64,000 nt of DNA from Flavobacterium aquicola (GCF_003385115.1 NZ_QUNI01000005.1:66446-130445); one strand, 5' to 3'; shown: positions 1 to 9,086, numbered from the stretch's first letter. The notes: generated by a model from the sequence alone, not told the origin. Translations and numbers: made by a program.

Positions 1-2701
1 TTCCGGACATCTGCATCTGCATACTATTTAGAGAATCACTCAATAAATCAGCCAGTTTATTAGCTGAGGAAATCGCATATTGCTGTTGAGAAAAACCTCT
101 TTGCAGTTGAGAATCCGATAAACTTTCTAATGATTTATCGATGTTGTATTGAACATTGGCAACCTCTTTTGTAACTTGTTCGGCTATTTTGGGCTGACGC
201 AAAGACATAGCAAACAAGCTGTCATCGATGTGTTTGAACTGTGTTTTTAAGTTCTGCTGGTTACGAATGTATTTGCCAAAAGAAGGCGAACCTAACTTGG
301 TTGCTTTAAACTGATTCATCACATCTTCCTGTGAGAACGAATAAGCCAAGAGATTATCCAGTATCTGACGTAACATTTTCACATCCTCTTCTATCTGATC
401 TTTGCTGGATTCTTCCATTGCCTTATCAATAGCTTTGGACATTTCCTTCATCTTCTTAGAAGCACTTTTTTGACTTTGTTTTGCTTTGGATTTATTGTTG
501 TTTTGTAAATCACTACCCGCTTTATTCAAATCATCCTTGATACTTTTTTCCTTATCCAAATCTGAAGGGATGTCCATAGGTGATTTTAAATCTTCATTAT
601 CCTTATCCAATTGCTTCAACTCCTCCTGAATCTTTTCGAATTCTTCAGTAAGTTTCTTTTGTTCTTGCGCTGAATTCTCCTTTTCATTCTCAGATAATTT
701 ATCCTCTTTTTGAGATAACTTGTCTAATTTATCAGCTAACTGTTCAGCCTTTTTTTCTACATAATAACGTTTAGTTAATTCAACCAATTGTGCCAGATTC
801 TTGTTTTGGCTTTTACTATTCTCTTTGAATTTTTCCAACTTCTGAACAAAATCTTCGTCCTTGATTTTATTGTTTAAGTCATTCAATTCATCCAATAACT
901 TTTTGTTTTTATCCAATTCCTTATCAGTATTCTCTAAACGTTTTTGCAATAAATCTTTGGTTTCATCCTGCTGTTTTGGATTGGATTTATCCAAATTGTT
1001 TTTCATCTTGTTGGCAAACTGCTTCATCAAATCATTCTGTTGTTGCTGTTGCTTTATAAAATCATTTATCTTCTGACGATCATTAAAGTCCAAACCTTCT
1101 TTCTCCTTTGAAGTTTGTTGCAGTTTTTCCATTTGAGAAAACTGTTTATCCTGCTTTGATAATGTTTTTTGCAAACTGTTTATAGTGCTGTTTTGTTCCT
1201 GAAGCGTGTTGTTTTGCTTTTCTTCATCAGATAAAATTCGGTTTGAAAAGATAACGGAACGGGTACTTTTGAAATGATGAATAGCATCGTTATCAAAAAC
1301 CTCAAAATAAAAATCATAGTTCTTGCCCTTTTCTACATCAAGATTACTTGGAAAATTAAACACAAACTGATCGAAAGTATCATGCTTTACAGCTATGGTT
1401 CCACGTTTTCCAGTCACAGGTTTTCCAGATTCATAGTACACAATCTGTAGTCGTGATACACCATAATCATCAGCCAATTGACCCACAAAATAGGAACTTT
1501 CGACACCCAAACTATCTGGAGCTTTTGTAATATTGATGGTTGGAAACTTATCTTTGACAACATTCAGCAGATAAGACAACTTTTCGAAGTTTTTTACTTC
1601 ATTATTTGATGTAATTATTTGATATTCTGTATTTTGAACTATATTTTTAGTCAAATTAAAGGTGTTTTCAGACTTTGTGAATGGAAAAGCCTGAGAATCA
1701 TTTTTCCACGTTACATCCTGCGTTCCATTTGTATTCATTATCCAAGAAACCTGAGTTCCTTCAGGTATAATTCCGTTACCGGTTCCTTTGACAATTGTGC
1801 TTTTCATATTCAAATATGATGGATATACAAACTTCATTTCAAAGTTGGAAATCGTTGGAACAGCAATCACTTTCAATTCATAATCGGGAGAAATAACTTT
1901 ATTTGCTTCCAAATGAAAGGAAACATTGTCCATTGGTTTCGTTATTTTAAACTGAAATTCTCCTTGACGAACGGACTCTAGAAAATAACTTTCATCACCA
2001 ATGATAATCATAACATTTTCCGGAACTATTTTTCCTTCGGATTTTACAGAAAGAATAAAATCTTTGCCCTGTTCTGAAACCAAATTAGGATTCAAAATCG
2101 TAAACTTAAACGGAGCCGGTGGCGTAAATGCAGAATTAAAATGCACTACCCTATCCAAACTTTGAGAAATAATTCGGCTATTTCCTGAAAGAAAAAAGAA
2201 CAGCAAAAACAAAACCGGCAATATCGCTAACGGCAAATATTTTTTATTAGTACCAAAATCAATCGCTTTACCAAAAGGAACCGGACGCAAAGAATTAGCC
2301 TTTTGTTCGATGGAAGCCAACAATAATTCGGAGTTATAAACACTAGTATCCGACTTTGAAAGTTGCAGATAGTTTATCAAAGTATCATTCACTTCCGAGA
2401 AATGATTTCCAATGATTACTGAAGCCTGAGTATAATCAATTCCTTTCTGAAATTTGAATAATTTGAATATTGGAAAAAGTATAAAACGCAACAGCAGAAA
2501 GGTTTCAACTGCTATGAAAAACCAAAATAACAGCGTTCTTCCTTTTGGTTGCAACCAAAGAAAATATTCTATAAATAGCGTAAACAGAAAATAAATCAGT
2601 CCGAGACCTATGAAAAAAAGGACGCCACGGATTAATTCATTGGCATAATACTTCTTTATAAAATCTTCAAGTTTTTGATGTATCGAATAAGACTTTTCCA
2701 A
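1..2701 (-). CDS. DUF4175-type large membrane protein, partial (C-terminus beyond window)
   Basis: The minus frame stays open from a TTG at 2701 to the left edge, giving 900 codons with the C-terminus missing. An in-frame TAA lies six codons upstream of the TTG and no ATG lies between, so TTG is the best start. The N-terminal 100 residues hold two membrane segments, and a third lies near residues 160-180. A long beta-rich periplasmic stretch follows, then a very Lys/Gln/Asn/Glu-rich coiled coil that ends in a Met/Gln-rich run at the window edge. This order matches Bacteroidetes DUF4175 proteins of about 1,100 residues. Function is unknown. It diverges from gltX. Confidence 0.75.
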   Translation of the reverse strand, partial: MEKSYSIHQKLEDFIKKYYANELIRGVLFFIGLGLIYFLFTLFIEYFLWLQPKGRTLLFWFFIAVETFLLLRFILFPIFKLFKFQKGIDYTQASVIIGNHFSEVNDTLINYLQLSKSDTSVYNSELLLASIEQKANSLRPVPFGKAIDFGTNKKYLPLAILPVLFLLFFFLSGNSRIISQSLDRVVHFNSAFTPPAPFKFTILNPNLVSEQGKDFILSVKSEGKIVPENVMIIIGDESYFLESVRQGEFQFKITKPMDNVSFHLEANKVISPDYELKVIAVPTISNFEMKFVYPSYLNMKSTIVKGTGNGIIPEGTQVSWIMNTNGTQDVTWKNDSQAFPFTKSENTFNLTKNIVQNTEYQIITSNNEVKNFEKLSYLLNVVKDKFPTINITKAPDSLGVESSYFVGQLADDYGVSRLQIVYYESGKPVTGKRGTIAVKHDTFDQFVFNFPSNLDVEKGKNYDFYFEVFDNDAIHHFKSTRSVIFSNRILSDEEKQNNTLQEQNSTINSLQKTLSKQDKQFSQMEKLQQTSKEKEGLDFNDRQKINDFIKQQQQQNDLMKQFANKMKNNLDKSNPKQQDETKDLLQKRLENTDKELDKNKKLLDELNDLNNKIKDEDFVQKLEKFKENSKSQNKNLAQLVELTKRYYVEKKAEQLADKLDKLSQKEDKLSENEKENSAQEQKKLTEEFEKIQEELKQLDKDNEDLKSPMDIPSDLDKEKSIKDDLNKAGSDLQNNNKSKAKQSQKSASKKMKEMSKAIDKAMEESSKDQIEEDVKMLRQILDNLLAYSFSQEDVMNQFKATKLGSPSFGKYIRNQQNLKTQFKHIDDSLFAMSLRQPKIAEQVTKEVANVQYNIDKSLESLSDSQLQRGFSQQQYAISSANKLADLLSDSLNSMQMQMSG

Positions 2702-2837
2702 AATATCGGTATTAATTTAATAACCAATAAAAGTACTAATTTTAATTAGATAAATATCAATTAGAAAATTGGTCAATTAGGGTTAAACTTGAAATTATCT
2801 CATTGAATTCATTTTCTAATTTTCTAATTCAGAGTCG

Positions 2838-2845
2838 TATATTTG
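2838..2845 (+). promoter_or_regulatory. -7 box of gltX promoter
   Basis: TATATTTG fits the Bacteroidetes -7 consensus TAnnTTTG and ends 16 bases before the gltX ATG. No clear TTG -33 element is visible. Confidence 0.5.
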
Positions 2846-2861
2846 CAAAAAATTTACAAGA

Positions 2862-4373
2862 ATGTCAAGACCAGTACGCGTGCGTTTTGCACCTAGCCCA
2901 ACAGGGCCATTACACATAGGCGGAGTTCGTACCGCTTTATTCAACTATTTATTTGCAAAAAAAAATGGAGGAACTTTCTATCTTCGAATAGAAGATACCG
3001 ACCAGAATAGATTTGTTCCAGGTGCCGAAGAATATATATTGGAAGCTTTGGAATGGTTAGGAATTGCTCCGGAAGAAACTGTTGGAAAGAATGAAAAATT
3101 TGGACCTTACAGACAAAGCGAAAGGAAGCCTCTTTACAAACAATATGCTGATCAATTGATTGAATCAGGAAATGCTTATTACGCTTTTGATACTGCAGAA
3201 GCATTGGATGCTCACAGAAAACAGCACGAAGCAGAAGGAAAAACATTTATTTACAATCATCATAATCGTGAAAAACTAGATACTTCATTGGTTATTTCCA
3301 AAGAAGAAACTGCCAAAAGAATCGCAAATAACGAAGATTATGTTATCCGTTTTAAGACTCCTCAAAATGAAACTTTGCATTTGCAAGATATCATTCGCGG
3401 TGAAGTAAAATTTGAAACCGGTCTGTTGGACGATAAAGTTCTTTTCAAAAGTGACGGAATGCCAACGTATCATTTGGCCAATATTGTTGATGATCATTTA
3501 ATGGAAACCTCACACGTAATTCGTGGTGAAGAATGGTTACCTTCTATGCCTTTGCACGTGATGCTTTACAGAGCATTTGGATGGGAAGCACCAGAATTTG
3601 CACATTTGCCTTTGATTTTAAAACCAATTGGAAATGGAAAATTATCCAAAAGAGACGGTGATAAAATGGGATTTCCTGTATTTCCTTTGGAATGGAAAAC
3701 TGCAGAAGGCGTTTCATCTGGCTACAGAGAAAAAGGATTTTTTCCTGAAACTGTTGTCAACTTTTTATCACTGTTAGGATGGAATGACGGAACCGATAAA
3801 GAACTTTTTTCATTGGAAGAACTTACACAAGCTTTCGATTTAAAAAGAGTTCATAAAGCCGGAGCTAAATTTGATCCAGAGAAAAACAAATGGTTCAACC
3901 ATCAATATTTAATGCAAAAAGAAGATTCAGTTTTGGCGGAAGAATATTCAAAAATCATTGAATTGAAACATTTAAACAGACATTATTCATTGAACGAAAT
4001 GACCAAAATTGTTTCGTTGATAAAAGACAGAGCTGATTTTGTTTCTGATTTTTGGGAAATGAGTGACTTCTTTTTTATAGCGCCAACAGCTTATGATGAA
4101 AAAGCAAGCAAGAATTGGAAAGCTGAAACTCCAGCTTTAATGCAGGAATTGATTTCGGTAATTGAAGAAATAAGTGATTTTACTTCTTTAAATATTGAAA
4201 CAATCGTTAAAGACTGGATGACCAAAAACGAAATTGGAATGGGTAAAGTAATGCAACCTTTCCGATTAAGTTTAGTCGGAGCGCTAAAGGGTCCTCACCT
4301 ATTTGACATTGTCGAAGTCATAGGAAAACAGGAAACTGTTTCACGATTACAGAAAGCAATTGCAACGATATAA
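2862..4373 (+). CDS. gltX: Glutamate--tRNA ligase
   Basis: Class I aminoacyl-tRNA synthetase that charges tRNA-Glu in the cytoplasm. The HIGH-type motif PSPTGPLHIGG is at residues 11-21 and the KMSKS-type motif KLSKR at 260-264. The 503-residue length is normal for bacterial GluRS, with the anticodon-binding helical part at the C-terminus. glnS lies 1.5 kb away, so tRNA-Gln is probably charged directly rather than by transamidation. The gene is monocistronic, with its own -7 box and a strong terminator just after the stop. Confidence 0.97.
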   Translation: MSRPVRVRFAPSPTGPLHIGGVRTALFNYLFAKKNGGTFYLRIEDTDQNRFVPGAEEYILEALEWLGIAPEETVGKNEKFGPYRQSERKPLYKQYADQLIESGNAYYAFDTAEALDAHRKQHEAEGKTFIYNHHNREKLDTSLVISKEETAKRIANNEDYVIRFKTPQNETLHLQDIIRGEVKFETGLLDDKVLFKSDGMPTYHLANIVDDHLMETSHVIRGEEWLPSMPLHVMLYRAFGWEAPEFAHLPLILKPIGNGKLSKRDGDKMGFPVFPLEWKTAEGVSSGYREKGFFPETVVNFLSLLGWNDGTDKELFSLEELTQAFDLKRVHKAGAKFDPEKNKWFNHQYLMQKEDSVLAEEYSKIIELKHLNRHYSLNEMTKIVSLIKDRADFVSDFWEMSDFFFIAPTAYDEKASKNWKAETPALMQELISVIEEISDFTSLNIETIVKDWMTKNEIGMGKVMQPFRLSLVGALKGPHLFDIVEVIGKQETVSRLQKAIATI

Positions 4374-4377
4374 AACT

Positions 4378-4412
4378 AAAAAGCTCCCATTAATTTGGGA
4401 GCTTTTTTTATT
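4378..4412. terminator. Bidirectional intrinsic terminator between gltX and the small stress operon
   Basis: AAGCTCCCA (4381-4389) pairs perfectly with TGGGAGCTT (4396-4404) around a 6-base loop, with A and T tracts on either side. It serves gltX and also overlaps the 3' end of the convergent minus-strand gene. Confidence 0.85.
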
Positions 4413-4653
4413 TTCTATTAATAAAATAACTTATCAGATAAGGAACTATCGTCTGAAAAATAGATCTGAAAGGATTTGGAAAACGCTCTTTGTAAGGAGC
4501 TAAAAACCCAGCAATTATATTTTCAGGAGTTACAGAATCTTTTGTTTTTTGAACACTTAATATTAATTTTTGATAGCTGATCTGTTTTTCTAATTTCAGA
4601 ATTTCTAAATCACGATCAATAGAAGCGTAGGAAGAATATTTTTTGTTTTCCAT
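4408..4653 (-). CDS. Small protein of unknown function (DUF6327-like)
   Basis: An 81-residue protein. Residues 10-40 form a charged amphipathic helix (IDRDLEILKLEKQISYQKL), followed by a Pro/Phe-rich hydrophobic C-terminus. The pattern resembles the DUF6327 family, which accompanies YtxH and holin-like genes in Flavobacteria; that family name is from memory. It starts 5 bases after the stop of the holin-like gene, so it is the last gene of a three-gene operon. It may be a peripheral membrane partner of the two upstream products. Function unknown. Confidence 0.7.
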   Translation of the reverse strand: MENKKYSSYASIDRDLEILKLEKQISYQKLILSVQKTKDSVTPENIIAGFLAPYKERFPNPFRSIFQTIVPYLISYFINRK

Positions 4654-4658
4654 AAATA

Positions 4659-5009
4659 TTAATCATTAAAAAAGATTTCTGAAAATTTCTCTAAGATTGG
4701 TCCTTCTATTACTTTGTCTTTAACCAAAAATAAAAGTAACGTAGAGATCAAATACATGCCACCAACAGAAAGAAAACCAAGCGTGTAACTGCCAAAATAA
4801 TTACTTAAAGCAAAAGCAACTGCAATAGATCCAAATAATAAGACCATACTAAAGCACAATAAAATCAAAACAAATTTCAAAATCATGGTTGTTGATTTCA
4901 TTGCAACCTTGAAACCCCATAATTTATAATATGAAACAGATTTTTCAAAATAAGCCTGGGCTTGATTTTGAATATCTTCTGAATTTTCTTTTATTTTATC
5001 GAATGCCAT
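4659..5009 (-). CDS. Phage-holin-superfamily-like membrane protein
   Basis: A 116-residue protein with a cytoplasmic N-terminal helix (residues 1-38), two strongly hydrophobic helices (about 42-70 and 75-97) and a short charged tail. This is the layout of the 'phage holin family/competence protein' membrane proteins found next to YtxH genes in Bacteroidetes. These are chromosomal envelope-stress proteins rather than lysis proteins, and no phage genes lie nearby. It is the middle gene of the operon, 13 bases from ytxH and 5 from the downstream gene. Confidence 0.75.
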   Translation of the reverse strand: MAFDKIKENSEDIQNQAQAYFEKSVSYYKLWGFKVAMKSTTMILKFVLILLCFSMVLLFGSIAVAFALSNYFGSYTLGFLSVGGMYLISTLLLFLVKDKVIEGPILEKFSEIFFND

Positions 5010-5022
5010 AAATTAAATTTTA

Positions 5023-5352
5023 TTACTTCTGAAATTTAGCATTTTTTATTTTAAGTTCTGCCAATTTATTTTCTAAAAAAGTTATTACGTCTTCCGACTT
5101 ATGACTTAAGTTGGAAACTAATTTTTCATAATTATGATCAATATCGTCTTTACTTAAAATTCCGTTATTTTTTATTTTCTCAGTTACTTCATTTAATTTA
5201 TCAGTTAAATTATGTTTGGCTTCATCAAAACCATCCTTAATTTTTTCTCTGGTTTTAGAACCTTTTTCCGGCGCAAACAAAATTCCTATTCCTGCTCCAA
5301 TTGCTACACCTGCTAAAACAGCTACTATTGTACTTCCTGTATTATTTGACAT
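5023..5352 (-). CDS. YtxH domain-containing stress protein
   Basis: A 109-residue protein with one N-terminal transmembrane helix that ends in GAGIGILFAPEKGSKTREKI, the hallmark of YtxH/gas-vesicle-like stress proteins. A long amphipathic helix follows (about residues 38-105). It is the first gene of a minus-strand operon with the holin-like and DUF6327-like genes. Known relatives are induced by general or envelope stress; their molecular role is unclear. Confidence 0.85.
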   Translation of the reverse strand: MSNNTGSTIVAVLAGVAIGAGIGILFAPEKGSKTREKIKDGFDEAKHNLTDKLNEVTEKIKNNGILSKDDIDHNYEKLVSNLSHKSEDVITFLENKLAELKIKNAKFQK

Positions 5353-5888
5353 AATTATAAAATTTTAAAAGTTACTATTTACTAAATTTACAACTTTATG
5401 AACAAACATGTGTTAACAAGCCGTTAAACTGCAAAATAATGGGTCAAAAACTAAAATAAAGCCCGTATTTCAATTAAAAATTATAAACGAAGTATTGATA
5501 TAGAAACTATAAAAAAATGTTTTAGAACAAATATATGAATGTCAATTTTAATAAATAAAATAAATTAAAATAATTTTTAAAATAGATTTAATAAATAATA
5601 AATATAATCTATTAAAATTTTAAACAATATAACTTGTTTTAATTATAAAAAAGGACCAAAAAAACAGAAAACTACAATTTTTAGCTAAAATTAAAATAAG
5701 AGCTTTTAATAAACAAAAAATAAAAAAACATAAATTGGTATAAACAAAATTTTAAAATCTATTAAAATCAATTTATGAAAGTCACTTTTAATAAATAAAA
5801 ATTATTAAAATTCAAAAAATAATCAAAATATTATATAATAAAAAAGCGCTTTATAAAAAGCGCTCTTAATAGATAAAATTTATATTTT
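5353..5888. other. Gene-free, extremely AT-rich gap with degenerate direct repeats
   Basis: No coding sequence is seen over 536 bases. Two stretches, about 5533-5560 and 5774-5801, are near-identical: TATGAA, then A/T, then GTCA, then A/C, then a shared TTTTAATAAATAAAA. Each is associated with AATCTATTAAAAT-type sequence nearby. The left end presumably carries the ytxH operon promoter, and the right end carries the glnS terminator. Confidence 0.55.
5835..5866 (-). terminator. Intrinsic terminator of glnS
   Basis: A perfect 8-bp stem, AGCGCTTT / AAAGCGCT with a 4-base loop (5845-5864), is followed on the minus strand by a T-rich run. Confidence 0.8.
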
Positions 5889-8009
5889 TTATTTCAACAG
5901 AAATTTTTCAATAAATTCTATTTCACGGTCTGTTGTACTTTTTGAAGGATTGGATTGTAGTTTCAAAACTTCCTCTTTAAAAGAATTTACAAAATCTGAT
6001 TCATAATCTAAATTAGATAAATTTAAAATTGCTCTCGAACGAACAAAAGTAGATTCACTTCGCAGAGACATTAAATACAATTTAGATAAATCCTCATTGT
6101 CATAATCCGAAGGTTTCAAATTGGCATACTTCAGAATAAAATTGGCAAACAATAAAGAACTTTTATTATTGTTAATATTCTTTCTGAAAGAGTTTTGCAA
6201 TAAACTGTAATTAGAAATTCCTGATAGCGTCTCCCCTATTGCTTTTCTGATTGCAATACGTTCTTCTCTTGTAGCAACTTTAAAATATTTATTGATTTCT
6301 TTCAGCGAATTATTAATGCTGTTTTCATCCTTTTTACCTTTCTCTTCCCAAGCATCTTTAAGCCCAACTGTCTTGTTAAATACTAATTTTGAATCAGTTG
6401 CATCTTTATCAACAACAAAATAACCCAAACGCTGAAATTGAAAATGATCACCAATTTTAGCTGAAGCTAAACTAGGTTCAACATATCCTTTGACAATTTC
6501 CAAAGAAGAAGTATTCATAAAATCCAGGAAACTTTTCTCTTTGTGGCTGTCTGGTGCTTCGTCAATAAACAAACGATCATACAAACGAACTTCAGCCTCA
6601 ACAGCATGAGAAATAGAAACCCAATGCAATGTTCCAGCAACTTTTCGCTTACTAGCCTCACTCCCACTTCCACTCAAAGAATCCGTGTCATAAGTAACTT
6701 GAATTTCGGTAATTACACCATTAACATCTTTCGTAACACTTTCACCTTTAATGATATAACCATTCTTAAGACGCACTTCATTTCCTATACTTAAACGGAA
6801 AAATTTAGCTGGTGCTACTTCTAGGAAGTCCTCTCTTTCGATATATAATTCACGGGAAAAAGGCACTTTTCTATAACCAGCAGATTCATCTTCCTGATTA
6901 TTTTCTGCATCAAGCAACTCTTCTTTTCCTTCCGGATAATTGGTAATAACCACTTTTACAGGATCTAAAACAGCCATAACTCTTGGAGCTGTTTTGTTTA
7001 AATCCTCACGTAAACAAAAATCTAAAAGTGATACATCAATGATATTTTCACGCTTGGCAACACCTATAACATCACAAAATTTACGGATAGCACTCGCAGT
7101 ATAACCGCGTCTTCTTAATCCGGAGATAGTAGGCATTCTAGGATCATCCCATCCGCTCACAATGTTTTCCTGTACCAATTGCAGAAGCTTACGCTTGCTC
7201 ATTACAGTATAATTCAAATTCAAACGAGCAAACTCATATTGATGCGGACGAACTCTGTTTTCATCATAAATCTGATCCAAAAACCAATCATATAATTCAC
7301 GGTGCATTACAAATTCCAAAGTACAGATTGAATGTGAAATTTGCTCCACATAATCGCTTTCACCATGCGCATAATCATACATTGGGTAAATATTCCAATC
7401 ATTTCCTGTACGGTGATGATGACGATGTAATATTCTGTACATCAATGGATCGCGCATTAACATATTTGTAGAAGCCATATCAATTTTAGCTCTTAAAACG
7501 TGACTGCCTTCTGGAAAATCTCCATTTTTCATTCCTTCAAAAAGAGCAAGATTTTCTTCAACAGAACGGTTTCTGTACGGACCGTCAACTCCTGGTTGAG
7601 TCGGTGTTCCTTTCTGAATTGCCATATCTTCAGAAGACTGGCTGTCAACATAGGCTTTACCTTTTTTAATCATTGCAACAGCCCATTCATATAACTGCTG
7701 AAAATAATCAGAGGAATATACCTCTTCAGACCAGTTGAATCCTAACCATTTCACATCTTCTTTGATTGAATCCACATACTCCTGCTCTTCTTTGGCTGGA
7801 TTAGTATCATCAAAACGTAAGTTAACAGGCGCATTGTATTTTAATCCTAAACCAAAATTTAAACATATAGATTTGGCATGGCCAATGTGCAGATAACCAT
7901 TAGGTTCTGGTGGAAAACGAAAGCGTAATTTATCTTGGGGAAAACCGTTTGTTAAACTGTCTTCTATAATTTGTTCAATAAAATGAAGTGATTTCTCTTC
8001 TGATGCCAT
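5889..8009 (-). CDS. glnS: Glutamine--tRNA ligase with C-terminal extension
   Basis: Class I synthetase charging tRNA-Gln. The motif PPEPNGYLHIGH is at residues 33-44 and the KMSKS-type VMSKRK at 269-274. The canonical GlnRS fold ends near FNKTVGLKDAW at about residue 555. A further ~146 residues of mostly helical sequence follow, including a HEAT-like stretch (FVRSRAILNL), which is longer than E. coli GlnRS (554). The start is the ATG at 8009 (MASEEKSLHF). A TTG 18 bases upstream lies inside the promoter -7 box, so the longer frame cannot be the gene. 706 residues. Confidence 0.95.
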   Translation of the reverse strand: MASEEKSLHFIEQIIEDSLTNGFPQDKLRFRFPPEPNGYLHIGHAKSICLNFGLGLKYNAPVNLRFDDTNPAKEEQEYVDSIKEDVKWLGFNWSEEVYSSDYFQQLYEWAVAMIKKGKAYVDSQSSEDMAIQKGTPTQPGVDGPYRNRSVEENLALFEGMKNGDFPEGSHVLRAKIDMASTNMLMRDPLMYRILHRHHHRTGNDWNIYPMYDYAHGESDYVEQISHSICTLEFVMHRELYDWFLDQIYDENRVRPHQYEFARLNLNYTVMSKRKLLQLVQENIVSGWDDPRMPTISGLRRRGYTASAIRKFCDVIGVAKRENIIDVSLLDFCLREDLNKTAPRVMAVLDPVKVVITNYPEGKEELLDAENNQEDESAGYRKVPFSRELYIEREDFLEVAPAKFFRLSIGNEVRLKNGYIIKGESVTKDVNGVITEIQVTYDTDSLSGSGSEASKRKVAGTLHWVSISHAVEAEVRLYDRLFIDEAPDSHKEKSFLDFMNTSSLEIVKGYVEPSLASAKIGDHFQFQRLGYFVVDKDATDSKLVFNKTVGLKDAWEEKGKKDENSINNSLKEINKYFKVATREERIAIRKAIGETLSGISNYSLLQNSFRKNINNNKSSLLFANFILKYANLKPSDYDNEDLSKLYLMSLRSESTFVRSRAILNLSNLDYESDFVNSFKEEVLKLQSNPSKSTTDREIEFIEKFLLK

Positions 8010-8024
8010 TTTTAAAAATTTTAG

Positions 8025-8032
8025 CAAAGATA
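8025..8032 (-). promoter_or_regulatory. -7 box of glnS promoter
   Basis: On the minus strand this reads TATCTTTG, a perfect TAnnTTTG, 15 bases before the ATG. Its TTG would otherwise be read as an upstream start codon. Confidence 0.6.
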
Positions 8033-8090
8033 AAAAATTGAGGACAGATAATGGGCAATAACAATATAGACTTTGAATTAAATTTATTAG

Positions 8091-8098
8091 TATTTTTG
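8091..8098 (+). promoter_or_regulatory. -7 box for the toxin-antitoxin/folB operon
   Basis: TATTTTTG matches TAnnTTTG, 17 bases before the antitoxin ATG. TTTG at 8072-8075 could be a -33 element, though the 15-base spacing is short. Confidence 0.5.
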
Positions 8099-8115
8099 CA
8101 TAAACACTGAAAGTT

Positions 8116-8334
8116 ATGAGACAATTAACAGTAACAATTCCAGACGATTTTTATGAAACTTTTGTTAGTTTTTTCAAACATATTCCTGATGTTTCCATTG
8201 ATGAAAATGTAAAGGATGAAGTTCCGCTCTGGCAACAGGAAATGGTTTTGGAACGAATGAAAAATGCTAAGCCAGAGGATTATATTAGCTGGGAAGAATC
8301 GAAGAAAAGACGTGATGCAAAATGGAATAAATAA
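8116..8334 (+). CDS. Putative antitoxin of a ParE-type toxin-antitoxin pair
   Basis: A 72-residue protein. A short N-terminal beta-strand segment (MRQLTVTIPDDF) is followed by an acidic middle and a charged helical C-terminus. I do not recognise the DNA-binding fold. The antitoxin role is inferred from position: it sits directly upstream of a ParE/RelE-like toxin, and the two overlap by one base (TAATG). The product presumably binds the toxin through its C-terminal helix and represses the operon. Confidence 0.7.
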   Translation: MRQLTVTIPDDFYETFVSFFKHIPDVSIDENVKDEVPLWQQEMVLERMKNAKPEDYISWEESKKRRDAKWNK

Positions 8335-8630
8335 TGTATAAAATAATTATTCTTATACGTGCCGATTTAGAATTAGATGAAATTATTGAATATTATGAAT
8401 TGGTTTCTAAAGGTTTAGGAATAAAGTTTAATAATGAATTCGATGATTATGGAGAAACCCTAAGAACCTTTCCTTTTTTTGAAGAAAAATATAATATTGT
8501 CCGCACTCTTCCATTGAAGAAATTCCCATACACTATTCATTTTACAGTAGATGAAAATGAAAAAGTAGTTACTATTCACGCAATAACTTCAGATTATCAA
8601 GATCCAAACACTACAAAATTAAAATTTTAA
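8334..8630 (+). CDS. ParE/RelE-superfamily toxin
   Basis: A 98-residue protein with the ParE/RelE layout. An N-terminal strand and the helix ADLELDEIIEYYE come first. They are followed by FNNEFDDYGETL and the strand pair LPLKKFPYTIHFTVDENEKVVTIHAI, the typical core of the ParE fold. Members poison gyrase or cleave ribosome-bound mRNA; which applies here cannot be read from sequence. Translationally coupled to the antitoxin and only 2 bases upstream of folB. Confidence 0.82.
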   Translation: MYKIIILIRADLELDEIIEYYELVSKGLGIKFNNEFDDYGETLRTFPFFEEKYNIVRTLPLKKFPYTIHFTVDENEKVVTIHAITSDYQDPNTTKLKF

Positions 8631-8632
8631 AA

Positions 8633-9004
8633 ATGGGCATAATAAAATTAAAAAATATACGCACTTTCTCATACCACGGCTGTTTAATAGAAGAAGGAAA
8701 AATAGGTTCAGATTACTGTGTTGACTTAGAAATAAGCACCAATTTGAAACAATCCTCCGAATCAGATAACTTAAAAGATACTGTAGATTATGTACATTTA
8801 AACAAGATTGTGGTAGAAGAAATGGCCATCAGATCGAATTTATTGGAGCATGTAGCCAAAAGAATCATTGATAGAGCCTTAGCGGAGCTAGAAACAGTTT
8901 CAAGAATTAAAGTAGCTGTTTCAAAAATAAATCCTCCTATAGGCGGTGACGTTGAAGCTGTTACAATTGAAATGGAAGAAGAACGCAATTTTAAATTGTA
9001 CTAA
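8633..9004 (+). CDS. folB: Dihydroneopterin aldolase
   Basis: Converts 7,8-dihydroneopterin to 6-hydroxymethyl-dihydropterin plus glycolaldehyde in folate synthesis. The 123 residues are normal for FolB. They show the family signatures FSYHGCLIEEG near residues 14-24, LLEHVAKRIID in the middle and the C-terminal strand with NPPIGGDVEAVTIEMEEER. It starts 2 bases after the toxin stop, so the toxin-antitoxin pair and folB share a transcript, an unusual partnership. Confidence 0.93.
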   Translation: MGIIKLKNIRTFSYHGCLIEEGKIGSDYCVDLEISTNLKQSSESDNLKDTVDYVHLNKIVVEEMAIRSNLLEHVAKRIIDRALAELETVSRIKVAVSKINPPIGGDVEAVTIEMEEERNFKLY

Positions 9005-9061
9005 AAAAAATAAAAACTTAAAAAAGTTAAGATTAAACTTTAGAAATTTAAAAATTTGAAT

Positions 9062-9069
9062 TACTTTTG
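9062..9069 (+). promoter_or_regulatory. -7 box of tRNA-Cys promoter
   Basis: TACTTTTG fits TAnnTTTG, 17 bases upstream of the mature tRNA 5' end. Confidence 0.55.
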
Positions 9070-9086
9070 CCATCCGTTCAAACAAT

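Noticed and set aside
861..1076. Small plus-strand frame of Phe/Cys/Ser-rich sequence
   Set aside because: Mirror of the Lys/Gln-rich coiled coil of the DUF4175 protein on the other strand.
4659..5009. Prophage lysis gene (holin-like protein)
   Set aside because: No other phage genes are near; the YtxH-holin-like-DUF6327-like set is a known chromosomal stress arrangement.
5353..5888. Alternative origin candidate because of its high AT content
   Set aside because: Genes on both sides (gltX and glnS) show the same left-type skew, so there is no switch here, and no good DnaA-box match was seen.
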